In this document: piece by piece, positions 22,210 through 34,189 of the stretch
Layout: each line of letters opens with the position of its first letter
How positions within the stretch are numbered: position 1 is the stretch's first letter
DNA from: Eupeodes corollae
Lineage: Eukaryota > Arthropoda > Insecta > Diptera > Syrphidae
Direction: 5' to 3'
DNA length: 64,000 nucleotides
Assembly (NCBI RefSeq): GCF_945859685.1
Contig: NC_079148.1
Span: 137,389,133 to 137,453,132, forward strand
Notes under the pieces: model-generated
What the model saw: the letters and a program-made list of their open reading frames with translations, nothing else
Told to the model about the DNA's origin: nothing
The model's database searches: none
Translations under genes and position numbers: made by a program

Positions 22210-23166
22210 CCACAGCCCAAGAAAGAAAAAATACCACCAATAAGAACCCATAGAGTTGACCTGGACGACATAAAACAGGTATGTAAGTCGGCCACTAAGG
22301 GCAAATTTTTAATTAAACTCTTAAGCGAAAAAGAAAAGAATTATTCGGTCCAGTGCTTCTCGCTGGCCGAATACAAGCTAGTGAAAGAATTGTTAAAAGA
22401 GGCCACAGCTGAGTTCTTCAGCTACACGCCAAAAAGTGAAAAGTTTAAGACGGTCCTTCTGAAGGGCATAAGTTCCTGCACGGAACCGGAGGAGCTCTTA
22501 GCTGAGCTCGGCCAAAAAGCCAGTGACGATCTTGATTTTATCGGGGTCAAGCCTTTCACTACGGTTAAGTCAAGACGAGGGGGTTATAGGCTGCCAATGT
22601 TCCTCGTAACATTATCGCCCCAAAGCAGTTTTAATAGAGTCGAAAGAATCACATCTCTCGACAATCAAACTGTACGCTGGGAGACATTAAAAAGGCACGA
22701 CGACATTCTACAATGTACGAAGTGCCAGAGGTTTGGCCATGCCAATGCCAACTGCAATATGCAGTTGCGTTGTGTCACGTGCGGGGAAACCCACAAAGAA
22801 GGAGAATGTAAGCTGGGGAATGAGCGGGTTGAGGATTTGACCCTGCTCAAGTGTGTCCTTTGTGGAAACCAAGGGCACCCGGCTAACTATAGGGGTTGCC
22901 CTAAGGTCCAACAAATGAAACAGAAACAGGCCAGCCAAAAAGCCGAAAAAAGTCGAACATTTCGACAGGCTCCAATACAAAAATTCGTAGATCCCAAATT
23001 TTCCTACGCCCAAATGGTGTCAGGGAATAGGAACACGAGAAAGGCTCCACCAACGGTTGCCAAAAAGGCCCCTGTGCCTAAGGCACCAGAGGTGCAGCCT
23101 GACATTGTAGCCTTGTTGTTGAGCATTCAAGGTCAACTAACAGGACTGCAAAATAATTCCGTATAA
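22210..23166 (+). pseudogene. gag-like ORF1 with three CCHC knuckles (N-terminus broken)
   Basis: The frame is open from 22210, after a stop that cuts it from an upstream glutamine-rich part. Residues corresponding to 22300-22560 ('YSVQCFSLAEYKLVKELLKE', 'FKTVLLKGISSC') resemble the domain that precedes zinc knuckles in Jockey ORF1 proteins. Three knuckles follow: CTKCQRFGHANANC, CVTCGETHKEGEC and CVLCGNQGHPANYRGC (22710-22895). It ends GLQNNSV-stop at 23166. The normal role is RNA packaging. No proper start codon remains, so it is probably inactive. Confidence 0.82.
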
Positions 23167-24492
23167 ACAGTTCGGGTTCAAGGCGGGTCATGACACAATT
23201 CATGCTGCGTCTAAACTCGTTTCTGATATCCAATGGAATAAATTAAAACAACAATGCACAGGTGCTGTTCTGGTTGATTTGGAAAAGGCCTTTGACACCG
23301 TATGGTTAGAGGGTCTTTACCTAAAACTGAGCAGGCTTGGCATAAGCAAGCCATTGTTGTACATACTCTATGATATGCTTAACGGTAGAAAGTTTGTTGT
23401 CAAAAGTGGCAATGTAACTTCTACCACAACATTCTCAATTAAAAATGGTCTTCAACAGGGAGCGGTGAATTCGCCGATTCTCTTCAGCATTTACACCAGC
23501 GATCTGATAGGTAGTCTTACAAAGGCAATTGCGTACGCCGATGATCTAATTGCGTACAGAACGGCCCGAAAGGTTGAGGTTATTAGAATTCTCTTGCAGC
23601 GTGATTTCGACACGATTCAGCGATATTGCGACGACTGGAAACTGAAAATAAATGTCCAGAAGTCAGAGACAATTCTGTTCCGGACTCCGTTGGCTAGGGC
23701 CACGAGGGATACGTGCAAGAATTGGCGCAAGATGGTCATCGTTGATCTTCACGGGCAGCCATTAGCGAGCAAAAGTGTAGTGAAGTACCTCGGTATCTGG
23801 TTAGATCAGTATTTATGTTTCGACAGACATATAAATGCTGCTCTGACCAGGGCCAGAGGAGCCTTCGCTCTGACGAAACGACTGTTTTTCAGCAGTCGGC
23901 TTGACCCCAGAGTGAAGGTAATTTGCTACATGGCCCTCATACGGCCAATGATCGTTTATGGTTGTCCTGTGTGGTTCAGCGTTGCCCCTTCCCAGATGGA
24001 GAAGTTTCGGGTGTTCGAGCGGCAGTGTTTACGACGCTGTACCGGCTTATATCGAACAGCCGAATCTTCTTATGTGCATTACTATTCCAACGAGGTCCTA
24101 TACAACGGGGCTCGAATCAACAGAATTGACAATTTCGTGATAAAACTCGTTCGAGGTCACATTTCAAGAGCTATGTCTTCGACCAACAATTTAATTTTCG
24201 GGGCGTTCTATCCGAACGACGAGTATTTTGAGAGTGCTTCATTCCACCAGAGGCATTCCTCTTTTTAGATAAATGCGGTCTGATACAGGATAGATTGGCA
24301 GTTCCGTTAATCTACCACGTCAGACGAAGAACAGTGGATAGGCGACTCCTGTACAATCGGGACGTCATGGCACAAGGCGGAGCAGAGCTCCTTCGGTTCA
24401 GTAGGGCTGTGTCCGAGCGGGACCGAACTGATAGGGTGAAGCAGGAGAACCAGTTTTGGTGGCTTCAATCGGCACTTGATAGTGGGTAGTCG
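23164..24492 (+). pseudogene. reverse transcriptase, C-terminal half, of the Jockey-like element
   Basis: Begins abruptly with 'QFGFKAGHDTIHAASKLVS' (RT motif 2 region), then 'VDLEKAFDTVWLEGLYLKL', 'GLQQGAVNSPILFS', the catalytic 'AIAYADDLIAY' (near 23530) and 'KYLGIWLD' (near 23790). One frameshift near 24268 separates a last stretch (24295-24489: 'DRLAVPLIYHVRRRTVDRRL'). The start coincides with the end of the gag frame, so roughly 1.5-2 kb of endonuclease and RT coding is deleted. Not functional. Confidence 0.85.
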
Positions 24493-25058
24493 GGATGGGG
24501 TTTTAAGCCTTGGCCGGCTTACATACTTGTTTAATAGTATTAGGGTTTAGTTTTAAGTAGAATAGACATGGTGGCACGAAAAAAAAAAAAAATAAAAGCA
24601 TTAACAAAAAGCATTTAAAAAAAAAAATTAATTAAAAATAAAAAAAGAAAAAAAAAAGACAACAAAATATGAAAAACATAAATGCTAGATAGTAAGATTT
24701 GCTGCTGTGGTTATTATAGTTTTAAGTAGTTTATAGGTAGAATAGGTAGTTTAAGTTAGTTTTTAAGTTTTATTTAAGGACCTTATTTTAAGTAGTTTGT
24801 AAGTAAAAATAAATAAAAAAGGTTATTAATATTAGTTTTTTTCAAAATTTTCTAATAAAAACAAAACAAATAAAATTCAAATTGAAGTAAAATAGATCTT
24901 AAGGCCGAAAGGCATTAGTAATTAGTGTTATAGTTTAGCTTAGAGTGTCCGTATGGGACCATTAATTTAGTTGTAAGTTATGGATAATTAGGCTAGTTTT
25001 ATGAATTTTTGTCTAGCTTTAAGATAGGTTATAAATAAAAATGAACTTGAAAAAAAAA

Positions 25059-25310
25059 GTGCGTTGCACTGTCATGCTAGGGGTCTTGGGTTCAATCCCT
25101 GCCTGTGTCACCTTAATTTAAAAAATAATTTTCGCGGGTACTGCCTCTTGCGAGGAATTGACAAATCTTTCAAGAGTAATTCTTGTCATGAAAAAGTGCT
25201 TTCTCCAATTAGCCGTTCGGATTCGGCCTAAAATAGTAGGTCCCTTCACAACCGTGGTGGCTTCAAATTACGAAGCAAATTACCGGGGATCCAACCTTCA
25301 GTTGTAAATT
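25059..25310 (+). mobile_element. SINE copy 2, body
   Basis: After the duplicated GTGCGTTGCACT the SINE continues GTCATGCTAGGGGTCTTGGG then TTCAATCCC (B box) and the body shared with the copies at 21050 and 49187 ('GCCGTTCGGATTCGGCCTAA', 'GTAGGTCCCTTC') up to about 25240. The last part diverges into Helitron sequence. Confidence 0.8.
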
Positions 25311-26189
25311 ATGCGGTGGCATGCCCGGTAAATTGAATGATTTCAAAAACTCAGTTGGACAATTTACACACAAATTTGATCACAAACTGTATCAATAGAT
25401 TTCACCAAGTCTCCTGGTAATAAATGTTGTATGTTGTAGCCATTCAGGATTTGTATATTGTCTGAGTACATCAGGAAATATCTGGTCAGTGCATCTTGTG
25501 AATCAATAATCTTGCAGAAATCGACCGCTAATCCATCCAGTTTCATCTGCAGTTTCATCCGTCGCTTATATCTGATAGTTGTTTTGAGAATGTTTCAGCA
25601 GAAATAAGGAATGTTTTGCCACCTGGTGCTTCCAAAAAAAAAGAATCCACCTTGTCCTGCTGAAACTGCTAGCATGTTGTGGTTATAAATGCTTCCTTGT
25701 TCTTCATTCAATAGTGGGACATTGCGGGCCACAATCGCTGCTATTTCTGCAGTATTGTATTGTACTTCATGATTCAATTCAGTGTCCATACCGAAATTAC
25801 TGAGTGGTAAGTTGGCAATGATAATGCAAAGATCCTCAATAGCAATCAATGCTTCATTGAACATAGTGTCACTGAATACTATCGTAAAATCGTTGCACAT
25901 TGTACGATGTTGATGCAATTGAACCATAGCACTTAGGAATATAAAAAATAGATAAAAACCTATTCTCAGATCTACCGAATGTACATGCAAATTTCATCGA
26001 AATTGGTTAAGCCGTTTCGGAGGAGTATGGCAACTAACACTGTGACAGGAGAATTTTATATATTAGATATATATTTTAAGAACAGAACATAATGTGCAAC
26101 GTAAAAAAGGCAAGTGCAATAAATTTGAATTGCATATTTATTTATATGTACATCAACACACGACACACGACGTCTTGGACAAAACGTCA

Positions 26190-26825
26190 CCATGGACAGC
26201 TATAACTTTGAGGTAGTTAAGGACTTTGTCTACCTAGGCACCGCTATTAATGCAGACAACGACACCAGTGCTGTAATCCAAACGAAGAATAACTCTTGCA
26301 AATCGCTGCTTCTTTGGACTTAAAAGGCAATTGAGAAGTAAAGTCCTCTCTCGAGCATGTAAAATCACCATCTATAAGACACTCATCATCCTGGTTCTCA
26401 TTTATGGCGCTGAGGCCTGGACCCTATCAAAGAAAGATGAGACAGTCTTAGGATGCTTCGAGAGAAAAATTCTTGGGGTGATTTTTGGTCCCGTACGCAT
26501 AGATGGAGAATGGAGGAGAAGATATAACGACGAACTGTACAGTGACACTGACCTAGTTAACAGAATTAAAGTCCAACGGCTTAGATGGCTAGGTCATGTA
26601 GAGCGGATGGACATCAACGCTCCAGCCAAAGGTTTTCGAATCCAATCCCGAGGGACGACGCAGTAGAGGAAGACCGCGACTCAGGTGGCGCACCCAGGTG
26701 GGAGAGGACCTCAACCAACTTGGCGTGCGAAACTGGAGACAGCTAGCTAGGGACCGAGCTGGCTAGAGACACATGTTGGTTGAGGCCCAGGTCCGCCCGG
26801 ACTGTAGTGCCACCGTAAGCAAGTA
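26190..26825 (+). mobile_element. RTE-like non-LTR retrotransposon, 3' end
   Basis: Reads, with a frameshift near 26285, 'VVKDFVYLGTAINADNDTSA', then 'SRACKITIYKTLIILVLIYG', 'AEAWTLSKKDETVLGCFERK' and 'RIKVQRLRWLGHVERMDINA' (26330-26625), the C-terminal part of RTE-type RT proteins. The 3' end reads GGCCCAGGTCCGCCCGGACT then GTAGTGCCACCGTAAGCAAG. It is 5' truncated. A related piece lies inverted at 40604-41140. Confidence 0.8.
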
Positions 26826-26898
26826 ACATCAAAACACTTTTTCCCAGCAGTCTGGATACAATTTTTTTTTGGCTGAGAGTACGAAAACTTTGACGATT

Positions 26899-27542
26899 CT
26901 GCTATTCACGTGGATTGTATATTCGATTCACCCTTTCGAATCCCTTTCACACTGCCTTTACATTCTGCTATCCATCGGGTGAACTACATTATCCTAAACC
27001 AATTTGACATTCTCGGAAAAAGCTGTTCATATGACAATCTTGAGAATGTTGGATAAATTGTTTCGATTCATACAAAAATAAAGTTTAGTCAATTCAATTG
27101 TTTAATTTGTGTAATTTTTGGAAATGGGCGGTATTGGACTTTTTATTCCAATTTTAAATAAAGGAATAAGAAAATACTCAAACAGAGAGCTTCAAAGAAA
27201 TGTAAGAAAGTCAACAAAGGTTGAGTCTGTCTCTTAGGCTATTCCAAAATTCTCGGAGGTCTTCGGGTTGTCCTTTTGCATTATTTTTTGTAATATCTGT
27301 ATTTAATTTCATTACAGAAATTATTGTTGCAAATTGTTCCTTGTGTATCGTTCTTCCCCTAAAAATGTTAATAATCTTTTATTTATAAAAAAAATATTCT
27401 AAATTAGGCAATAAATTAGTTTTTTCTTCCTTCAAATGAAAAATCCGCTAAATTTCTAATGCGGATCTGAATTGTATAAAATAAATGCGTTCACGTGAAT
27501 AGAAGAATACAGCGCAGATTCACTTCGAATGAATAGCAGAAA
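26899..27542. mobile_element. MITE family B, copy 1 (TIR TTCTGCTATTCA)
   Basis: TTCTGCTATTCA near 26900 is inverted as TGAATAGCAGAA near 27530-27541. The first 410 bp match a second copy at 36205-36640 at high identity (for example GTGAACTACATTATCCTA, GTCTCTTAGGCT). Non-coding. Confidence 0.7.
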
Positions 27543-28066
27543 AGTGATTAAATCAAGAACTTATGATCCAACACCCAAGCCAAGCACGTTGTTAGTGAAA
27601 ATTCAAGAAAAATTCTCCCTGATGGATAGCAGAATAGGGCTGATAATAACGATATTAGCAGGCCGGACAAACATATGTGCAAGATGTGCAAATGCACAGG
27701 GCGCATTACTAGGAGAATAAAATGCAATCTGATCTTGCGCAAACAAATATAACTACTATTTGCCATTTTTTTAACCACAAACATTCTTAAAATAATTTAA
27801 AAAAAAAAACATTCAACACAATTGTCTTGAGTTATCTCTTGCGCACTTACTAACATCACTTTCATTCTTGCATTCAATACAAACTTAACTCAATATATCG
27901 CAGAACTAAAAATCCTTCCTACCTAATTTCCAAATATTTCACCTGGAAAAATGAATAAATAACATGTCAAAAAAAAATTGAAAAAAGTCAGCTGAATTAT
28001 TGTTCTAAGGATGTTCATTCCCAGTTGTCAATGGAAGTACTATATCAAATAGTTACAGAATGGCTT

Positions 28067-28583
28067 CGTTCAATCTCGTGTTGGATAGGGTATCTTGGAT
28101 AGGAGGATTTTTAGATACCTTGTTGAACGAGTTGGATAGCTATATTGAGATAGCTGTCAAAAATAAAAACAACTTTCAGCTGTTCACAAAAAACAGAGAA
28201 ATATTCAATCTTCAAAGTCAAAACTGTTGTAAGATACAACATTTAATGGATAATTCAACTGACCTAGCAAATTGGTCATTTATAAAACGAGAACAAAATA
28301 AGTCAATTTTGAAGTTTAAAAAAATAGATCATAATTACCTTCTACAATTCGGTTGCAAATAGGTTCTTCATCGACTATTATGTACAGAACATCCTCAAAT
28401 ACAACTTCAACTAACAATTTGTATCTTTTTGTTTACCAACAAATACAAAAAGCTGAAATCAATTTTCAAGCTTCTTGAAATTCAACCATGTGTTGAATCA
28501 GCTGTTCTGTCAGATACCTACATACCATAGAAATTCTTGGATACCTTTGGATTCCGGATACGCCATCTGTCTGAGATTGAACG
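28067..28583. mobile_element. MITE family C, copy 1 (TIR CGTTCAATCTCG)
   Basis: CGTTCAATCTCGTGTTGGAT starts at 28067, and the inverted end TGAGATTGAACG is at 28572-28583. The interior shares 'TTGAACGAGTTGGATAGC' and 'CAACTTTCAGCTGTTCAC' with the copies at 37041-37411 and about 54500-54815. Short ORFs inside are not conserved between copies, so I do not call them genes. Confidence 0.75.
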
Positions 28584-28719
28584 CAGCCAATGTTTATAAA
28601 CGTCACACAAACATTGAAAATTTCCACCGAGAGATTTTCTTTTGATAACCAAGATGTTAAAGGATAATAATGTGTCAACTTTCATAACTATAAAGAACAC
28701 CATCCTCCATAATGAACTT

Positions 28720-30310
28720 TTTCCAGAACTTACTTACTTTATGAACATGTCTTTAGTAGGCCTAAGTTAAGCAGACTTTTATGAATACACCCGAAGTATA
28801 GTTTTACTATTAGTTATCTCAAAAACTAGAAAACACAGAAACGAATAGTTTTCAGAATTAATTGGAACAACTATCTATAATAGTGAGAAAAACAATATTC
28901 AAAGAAATTTTTGAGAAAGTTATAATTTATAATTGCAAGTATTGATAGACCCGCATCCCATGGTATAAAATGCTCCACTTCCAAAAACCTTTATTACATC
29001 TCGTCGTCCAAGTTATCGGACCTACTCGTGCCTAAATTTGGCTATATCAAGTTTTCTGAAAAAAAAATTTAGAATTATGCTATCAGAAACTAGGTAAAGC
29101 AAAAAAAGTTTTTATGTTCACACGTGGTTCAAAAAAGCCTATCTCGAAAAATCCAAGTTAGTGAAGCTTGGTAGAATTTTAAGGGAGCCAAACAAGTATA
29201 GAAATCCTATTAAAAGTTCAAACATCTAAGTGGTTGTAGTCTTGTTATCTAAATTTCGATTTCAAGAATTTATTGGCAAAGCACGTTATGTACATAGTTT
29301 CATAATTTAGTTGATACTGGTTTTCGTTTAAGTAAAGTCTCTATCAAGTGATCCATCATATATTAACAAAAAAAAGACTTTCTCATTCAAAAAGCTACAT
29401 TAATGAGTCGCATGAACATGCTCTTATAGTTGTTTCGTTTAGGATATACATTTGGTTGAAAAACAAAATTGATAAAGAAAAATGAAAGGAAATTCCAAAC
29501 TTAAAATATAAGTTGAAATCTTTTGCATGAAAGTAAATGAAAACGACAAAATAACGTCAAGTTTTTAAAAACATTAACATTTTTCTACGAATCCAAAACT
29601 TTTCCTTAAATATTTTATTTTGCCATAAGTAAAGGAAACAATGGAAAAGATAATTAAAATTAACAACTTATTAAGGTTAAAAGATTTTCATTAAGATTTC
29701 TAACAAACCGTAGACAATGTTTTGATAAAATTAATCATTTTTTTAAAAATACGTTCGGGTAAACAAAATTACCACTGTGTGTGTTGAGTTTTATGCAAAT
29801 GTTAGAAAATTAATCAAAAATGAAGCTTATTAGATTGATGGTTATCTAAATATTGAATGAAAAACATTTCAAATCGATGATGGACTTTCGGACAACCTTG
29901 ATAGTGAGTTCTTAAAACATGCACAAAATTGTTAGGAAGTTCAAACCAATGTAAATTAATCGAACCCGTGACTTGTTTTTCTTGGGCATAAATGGAGTTT
30001 TATTCTGACTCTGCAATTGTAAATCTTCAAACGTCATTTTAACAGTTTTTGTCTCAGAGCAAATGTAATACTGAGGTGATTGCGTAAAACAACAAAAACC
30101 TTTTTATATTGTTGTAATATTTAGGTTTGCTTGCCTTGCCGGTGGCGGTACATTCATAAGTGACGATTTCCTTTCCGGTAATTTCAAAATGTAGTCATTA
30201 TTTAATCCTTAGTATAAAGTACATCCATCTAACTTTCTTACAACGAAATTAAAACTTTGGGATTACTCTTACTGACACTTCAGTATCATCTGCTATTGAG
30301 AAAGTTCAGA
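28720..30310. other. AT-rich stretch, nothing recognised
   Basis: No gene, RNA or paired terminal repeat is evident. Open frames are short and of chance type. Confidence 0.5.
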
Positions 30311-30314
30311 AGAC

Positions 30315-30786
30315 ATAAAGCAGTATTCACATGAGCACGACCAACGAACGACGAATGAATTACAAAATGTGTGTTTATATACGTTTGAGGACATATTTCC
30401 TCACAAATTTTTAACAAAACGGTAGCAATATAGTTTCGTTTTGATTTATGATGCATATTTTTACATCTCAATATTATACGTTAATAAATTTAAGAAAACA
30501 AATCTATTCTTGGCGAAAAAAATTGTAGTTGATACGAACTGTCAAACTTAATTCGCGTTCCACATTATCCACACTCGCAACGATCAAAATAATCGAGCGT
30601 AGGTACTTAACCTAAAAAAATCATTCTTGTTTTGGTTTCGGTGGTGAATGGTCAGCTGTTGTCAAAGTCAAACTTCATTCGCGAAGACTTGAAAACTCTC
30701 ATGTGAAAGAAATGTCAAAATCGACGAATATTCGTTCATTCGTTGGTCGTTGGTCGTTGGTCGTGCTCATGAGAATAGTGCTTTAT
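30315..30786. mobile_element. MITE family A, copy 2
   Basis: The left ATAAAGCAGTATTCACATGA and the inverted right end (TCATGAGAATAGTGCTTTAT) form TIRs of over 30 bp with few mismatches. The inner part repeats GTCGTTGGTCGTTGG. It matches the copy at 17727-18136. Non-coding. Confidence 0.8.
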
Positions 30787-31500
30787 GGGGTATTATTATT
30801 TAGGTCTGTTCGACTGAATATTTTCCTAAGATCAGTTTGTTTATATATTTTAAAATGAAACGTCGATACTACAATTGTCAAATTTTCCTCGATAATTTGT
30901 CAATACTGTTAATGTGTTAGAGCACGTGCATAGCTTTAGGACTTAACTTATAACATTTTCACAAATTAAAAACAAAATTAAATAAAAAAGAGTATCTTTT
31001 TTAGGTTAAATTAATCAATGAATTGATAAAAATAACAAATCACATGACGTAGCAATTTTCTTTTTGATGTATCACCATTTTATACTAAATTTGTATGTTA
31101 TTATTATTATTGTTATTATATTGCAGATCTGATTCTGCTTAAATAACAAACTTTTGATTTGTTTTTGTTTTAAATTGAAACAAAACAATGGTGACGAATA
31201 CTTTGAGTAATACTACAACGTTTTACATATAGTATTGGTCTAATCTCATTCATGAAATCGATACTCTTGGCCTGGGAGCATAAACAATATGTGATAAGTT
31301 TATTATGAATGAACGATGATCTGATGTAAAGTACAAAATTATAAATAAACTCAATGACATTAATGTTTGGTTGAATATTAACATGAAGTTTGTTTTATTA
31401 TTAAACACTTTTTGCTTTGTCATTGGACCTTTTTTAAATGATCGTCAGGTTACAATCAGTAACAATTATTGCAGAGTAAATTTCTGCATCTTTTCTTTAG
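30787..31500. other. AT-rich stretch, nothing recognised
   Basis: No coding, RNA or repeat feature could be supported between the family A MITE and the decayed retrotransposon that follows. Confidence 0.45.
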
Positions 31501-31509
31501 TCAATGGAA

Positions 31510-32690
31510 CATGAAATGATGTCGCCCTAAACTACAAATTGGTTGTAATAATTAAAACTCTATATTCGGTGAATTCATATGTAAACTGCAATAATTGGGA
31601 AAACGACTTTGAAAAAATAACGGCGGTAATTAACGAAATATTATTTTCAAACGTTATGCTGATTAGTGATTTGAACGCGAGAGTAATGAAGTCTTGTGTC
31701 AGGAGTAATGAACGAAGTAAAGGGCATTTTGAAGCAATCAAAAGATACCATTTGTAATGGCAGAGGAAGGAAACTGTTAAAATTATGTGATTCATTTGGA
31801 CTTCGTATTCAAAATGGAACCAGTTCGAGTGGTTGTGAGGGAAACCATACATTTTGTGGAGGTCAAGGAGCATCAGTGATAGATTAGAGATTTTGAAATC
31901 AAAGAAACCCCATACTCGGATCATTTTCCAGTGGTTGTTACTTTCCAATGGCTTATACAACCAAATGAAGAAATCTATAACACACTATTACATCCTAGTC
32001 TCAAATAGAATATCTCAAGAATCCAGGCATATTTGAAACTTCAATCACACTAAAATATAGACCTCCTTATAGTAAAGCAAATTATAAGGTCATCTTATAC
32101 CCTCAACAACAAGGCTGTGGAAAAGAGAGCAAATTTATAAAATAGCCTTGGTTTGATGAAGAATGTCAAAAAGCCCGTAAGAAATCCTTTGCATGGTTGA
32201 GAAATTTCCGGAATTCCCAAGGGTTATTTAGAACAAACTACTTAGAGGCCAACTCTCAATAAAAGCAACTATGTACAAACAAAAAGAAGAATTATGAAGA
32301 ACTGCAAGCTTCTAAACTGGCAACTTGCAAAACCGCAATCGATTTTTGGAAACTTCCGTGGGAATTGAATGGTAAACAATTAAACAGGGAAGAAAATTGT
32401 ATGCATTTTTTATTGACTTCAGCAGCATTCGAGCAGCTCACAGTAATAAATATAAGGTATTTGAAGCAGTTGCAGAAAGTATCTTTTTGTATGGCTCACA
32501 AGTATGGGGATGCAAACAGTTTTACACGGTAGAGAAACTCTTAACACATTATGTGAAGAGAATATTTCGTCTGCCAAAAAATACTCCAAATTACGTGATT
32601 ATGCTGGAAATCGGACTATCACCTCTATTTATAAAGACCCTAAAGATGCAAGCGGATTATCTCTTCCACGTTTTTTAGTATGAACGAATA
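31510..32690 (+). pseudogene. decayed non-LTR retrotransposon: endonuclease and C-terminal RT pieces
   Basis: Shifting frames give an APE-type endonuclease: 'VMLISDLNARVMKSC', then 'SKDTICNGRGRKLLKLCDSF', 'GLRIQNGTSSSGCEGNHTF' and 'SDHFPVV' (31650-31935). Then, after a deleted RT core, 'YGSQVWGCKQFYTVEKLL' and 'VKRIFRLPKNTPNYVIMLE' (32490-32610), a C-terminal retroelement stretch. Many stops and frameshifts. Family not assigned. Confidence 0.65.
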
Positions 32691-33149
32691 ACAACTTGTT
32701 AGAAAACTTGTAGTAAAAGCTGTCTTTCTATCTATCCATCTATTCGGTGAATTTGACCCTATCAACTGGAAACCTGTTCAACTGTTTCTAATATGTTTCA
32801 CTTTACGTCCTTTTGTTTAGATGTTTTTGAAAAACGTGAACAAGCAGATTCTATCTTTACTGATTTCAGCAGGGCTGTCATGAATAAATGTGAAGACGAA
32901 CAGAACAAATTAGTTCTGACATCGAATTTATAAACAAACAGAACAAATAGTTCCTGCAGAGAAGAAAGGTGGCGTTGCAATTTTCATTCGAAGAAGAAAA
33001 AGAAGACGAAGGGGAACACTTTTTTCCACTTAAAAGTAAATTGAATTTAATGTAATTATTTCTTCGCTTTAAAAACATTTAAGCTATTAATAAATAACCA
33101 ATCCCGAACTGTTTTGTTTTTCATTAAAACTATTTTACTCAGTCGGAAG

Positions 33150-34110
33150 ATTCTGTCGTAGTTCACGACAAAGGCCTTTGACATAATTGTGTTATAAAAC
33201 ATTATTTTTAAAACTATCGCAGCAAGGTTTTAACGACTTTTTCATAAACTGGATCTCCTCATATTTGCAAGATCGACGTTATAGTGTTCAATTTTGTAAT
33301 GAGTGTTTAAGTTCATTTGTTGTGAATTCAGGTGTCCCTCAGGGTAGTCACCTTGGTCCTATTTGTTTTAATTATAAATGACTTGGTTTCGATCATACAA
33401 AGCTCGTATGTCTTAATATATGCTGATGAAATTAAAATTTAAAAAAAAATAACTCTACATCTGACTGTCTTCTTTTGGAAGAAGACTTAATATTATTCAG
33501 GGAATGGTGCAATAATAATCGTCTTGTTGACAAATGTATAAGTTTTACATGCAAAAAAGTTCAAATCGTTTTTAGTTACATGTTTGATTAAAGGACAACT
33601 TTAAGTAGAGTTTATGTATTTTCTAAGTTGGGTGTTGCCTTAGATCCTAAACTAACATTAATTGAACATATTAACTTCATAGTTAAAAAATCAAATAGAG
33701 TTGTGGGTTTTATTAAGAGATTTGGCCGTGATTTCCGTGATCCATTCCATATGTTTTAAAATTAATTTTTGTTTCATTTGTGAGACCAGTCCTGGAATAT
33801 GCTTGTACAATATGGTCACCTTACTACGCCATACACGTCACAAGACTCAAAGCCATTCACAAAAGGTTTTTGCGTTTTTGTCTACGATCCCTTCCGTGGT
33901 TTCATGATATTCATACATTACCTCCTTATTCACAGAGACTTTCTCTCATAAATCTTCCTTCTTTGACAAATCATAAGATGTGTTTGCCGTTTTGTTTTAA
34001 AGTTAGAATAATAAACGGACAAATTTCATCAACGTTAGTTCTTGATAGTTTAAACTTTAGTTTTAGTCGTTCAAGTATAAGTTTCCAGAAATAATTTTAG
34101 CAGATCAAAG
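33150..34110 (+). pseudogene. decayed Jockey/CR1-type reverse transcriptase
   Basis: 'LFLKLSQQGFNDFFINWISS', 'YLQDRRYSVQF', 'NSGVPQGSHLGPICF' (33200-33370), a damaged 'LIYADE' near 33415, and after more frameshifts 'RPVLEYACTIWSPYYAIHVT' with 'RLKAIHKRFLRFCLRSLP' (33780-33900). The catalytic 'YADD' is altered to 'YADE'. It has lost coding capacity throughout. Confidence 0.75.
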
Positions 34111-34189
34111 TATGGTGTACATAGTCCCTTAAATCAATTTATTGAAATCTATGTATAATAAATTTCACTTAGTGCTTTTTTTTATTCCA

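Larger units (their letters stand above)
22023..25058 (+). mobile_element. Jockey-like non-LTR retrotransposon, internally deleted, with poly(A) end
   Basis: Flanked by the 12 bp duplication GTGCGTTG(G/C)ACT and ending in an A-run (25050-25058), this is a target-primed insertion. It contains a gag-like frame with three zinc knuckles fused to the second half of a reverse transcriptase, so the endonuclease and N-terminal RT are missing. Downstream is a 500 bp 3' UTR rich in TTTTAAGTAG repeats. It begins near a CAG-rich stretch (22137-22206). Confidence 0.85.
21553..26075 (-). mobile_element. Helitron relic (PIF1-like helicase pieces), invaded by SINE and Jockey
   Basis: Minus-strand pieces appear in the right order: 'EALIAIEDLCIIIANLPLSN' with 'YNTAEIAAIVARNVPLLNEE' and 'LAVSAGQGGFFFF' (25620-25860), a weaker stretch at 25370-25560, and near 21840-21960 'FSHGQLYVACSRVGKPS', the C-terminal helicase motif of Helitrons. 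The low-coordinate end is AACTAGCTGACCCAACAAAC, a terminus commonly seen on insect Helitrons. The P-loop (expected after GGFFF) is destroyed. A SINE (21991) and a Jockey-like element (22023-25058) interrupt it. Non-functional. Confidence 0.75.

Noticed and set aside
31532..31960. 142-codon minus-strand ORF
   Set aside because: The plus strand here has clear endonuclease motifs of a decayed retrotransposon, so the minus frame is a chance shadow.
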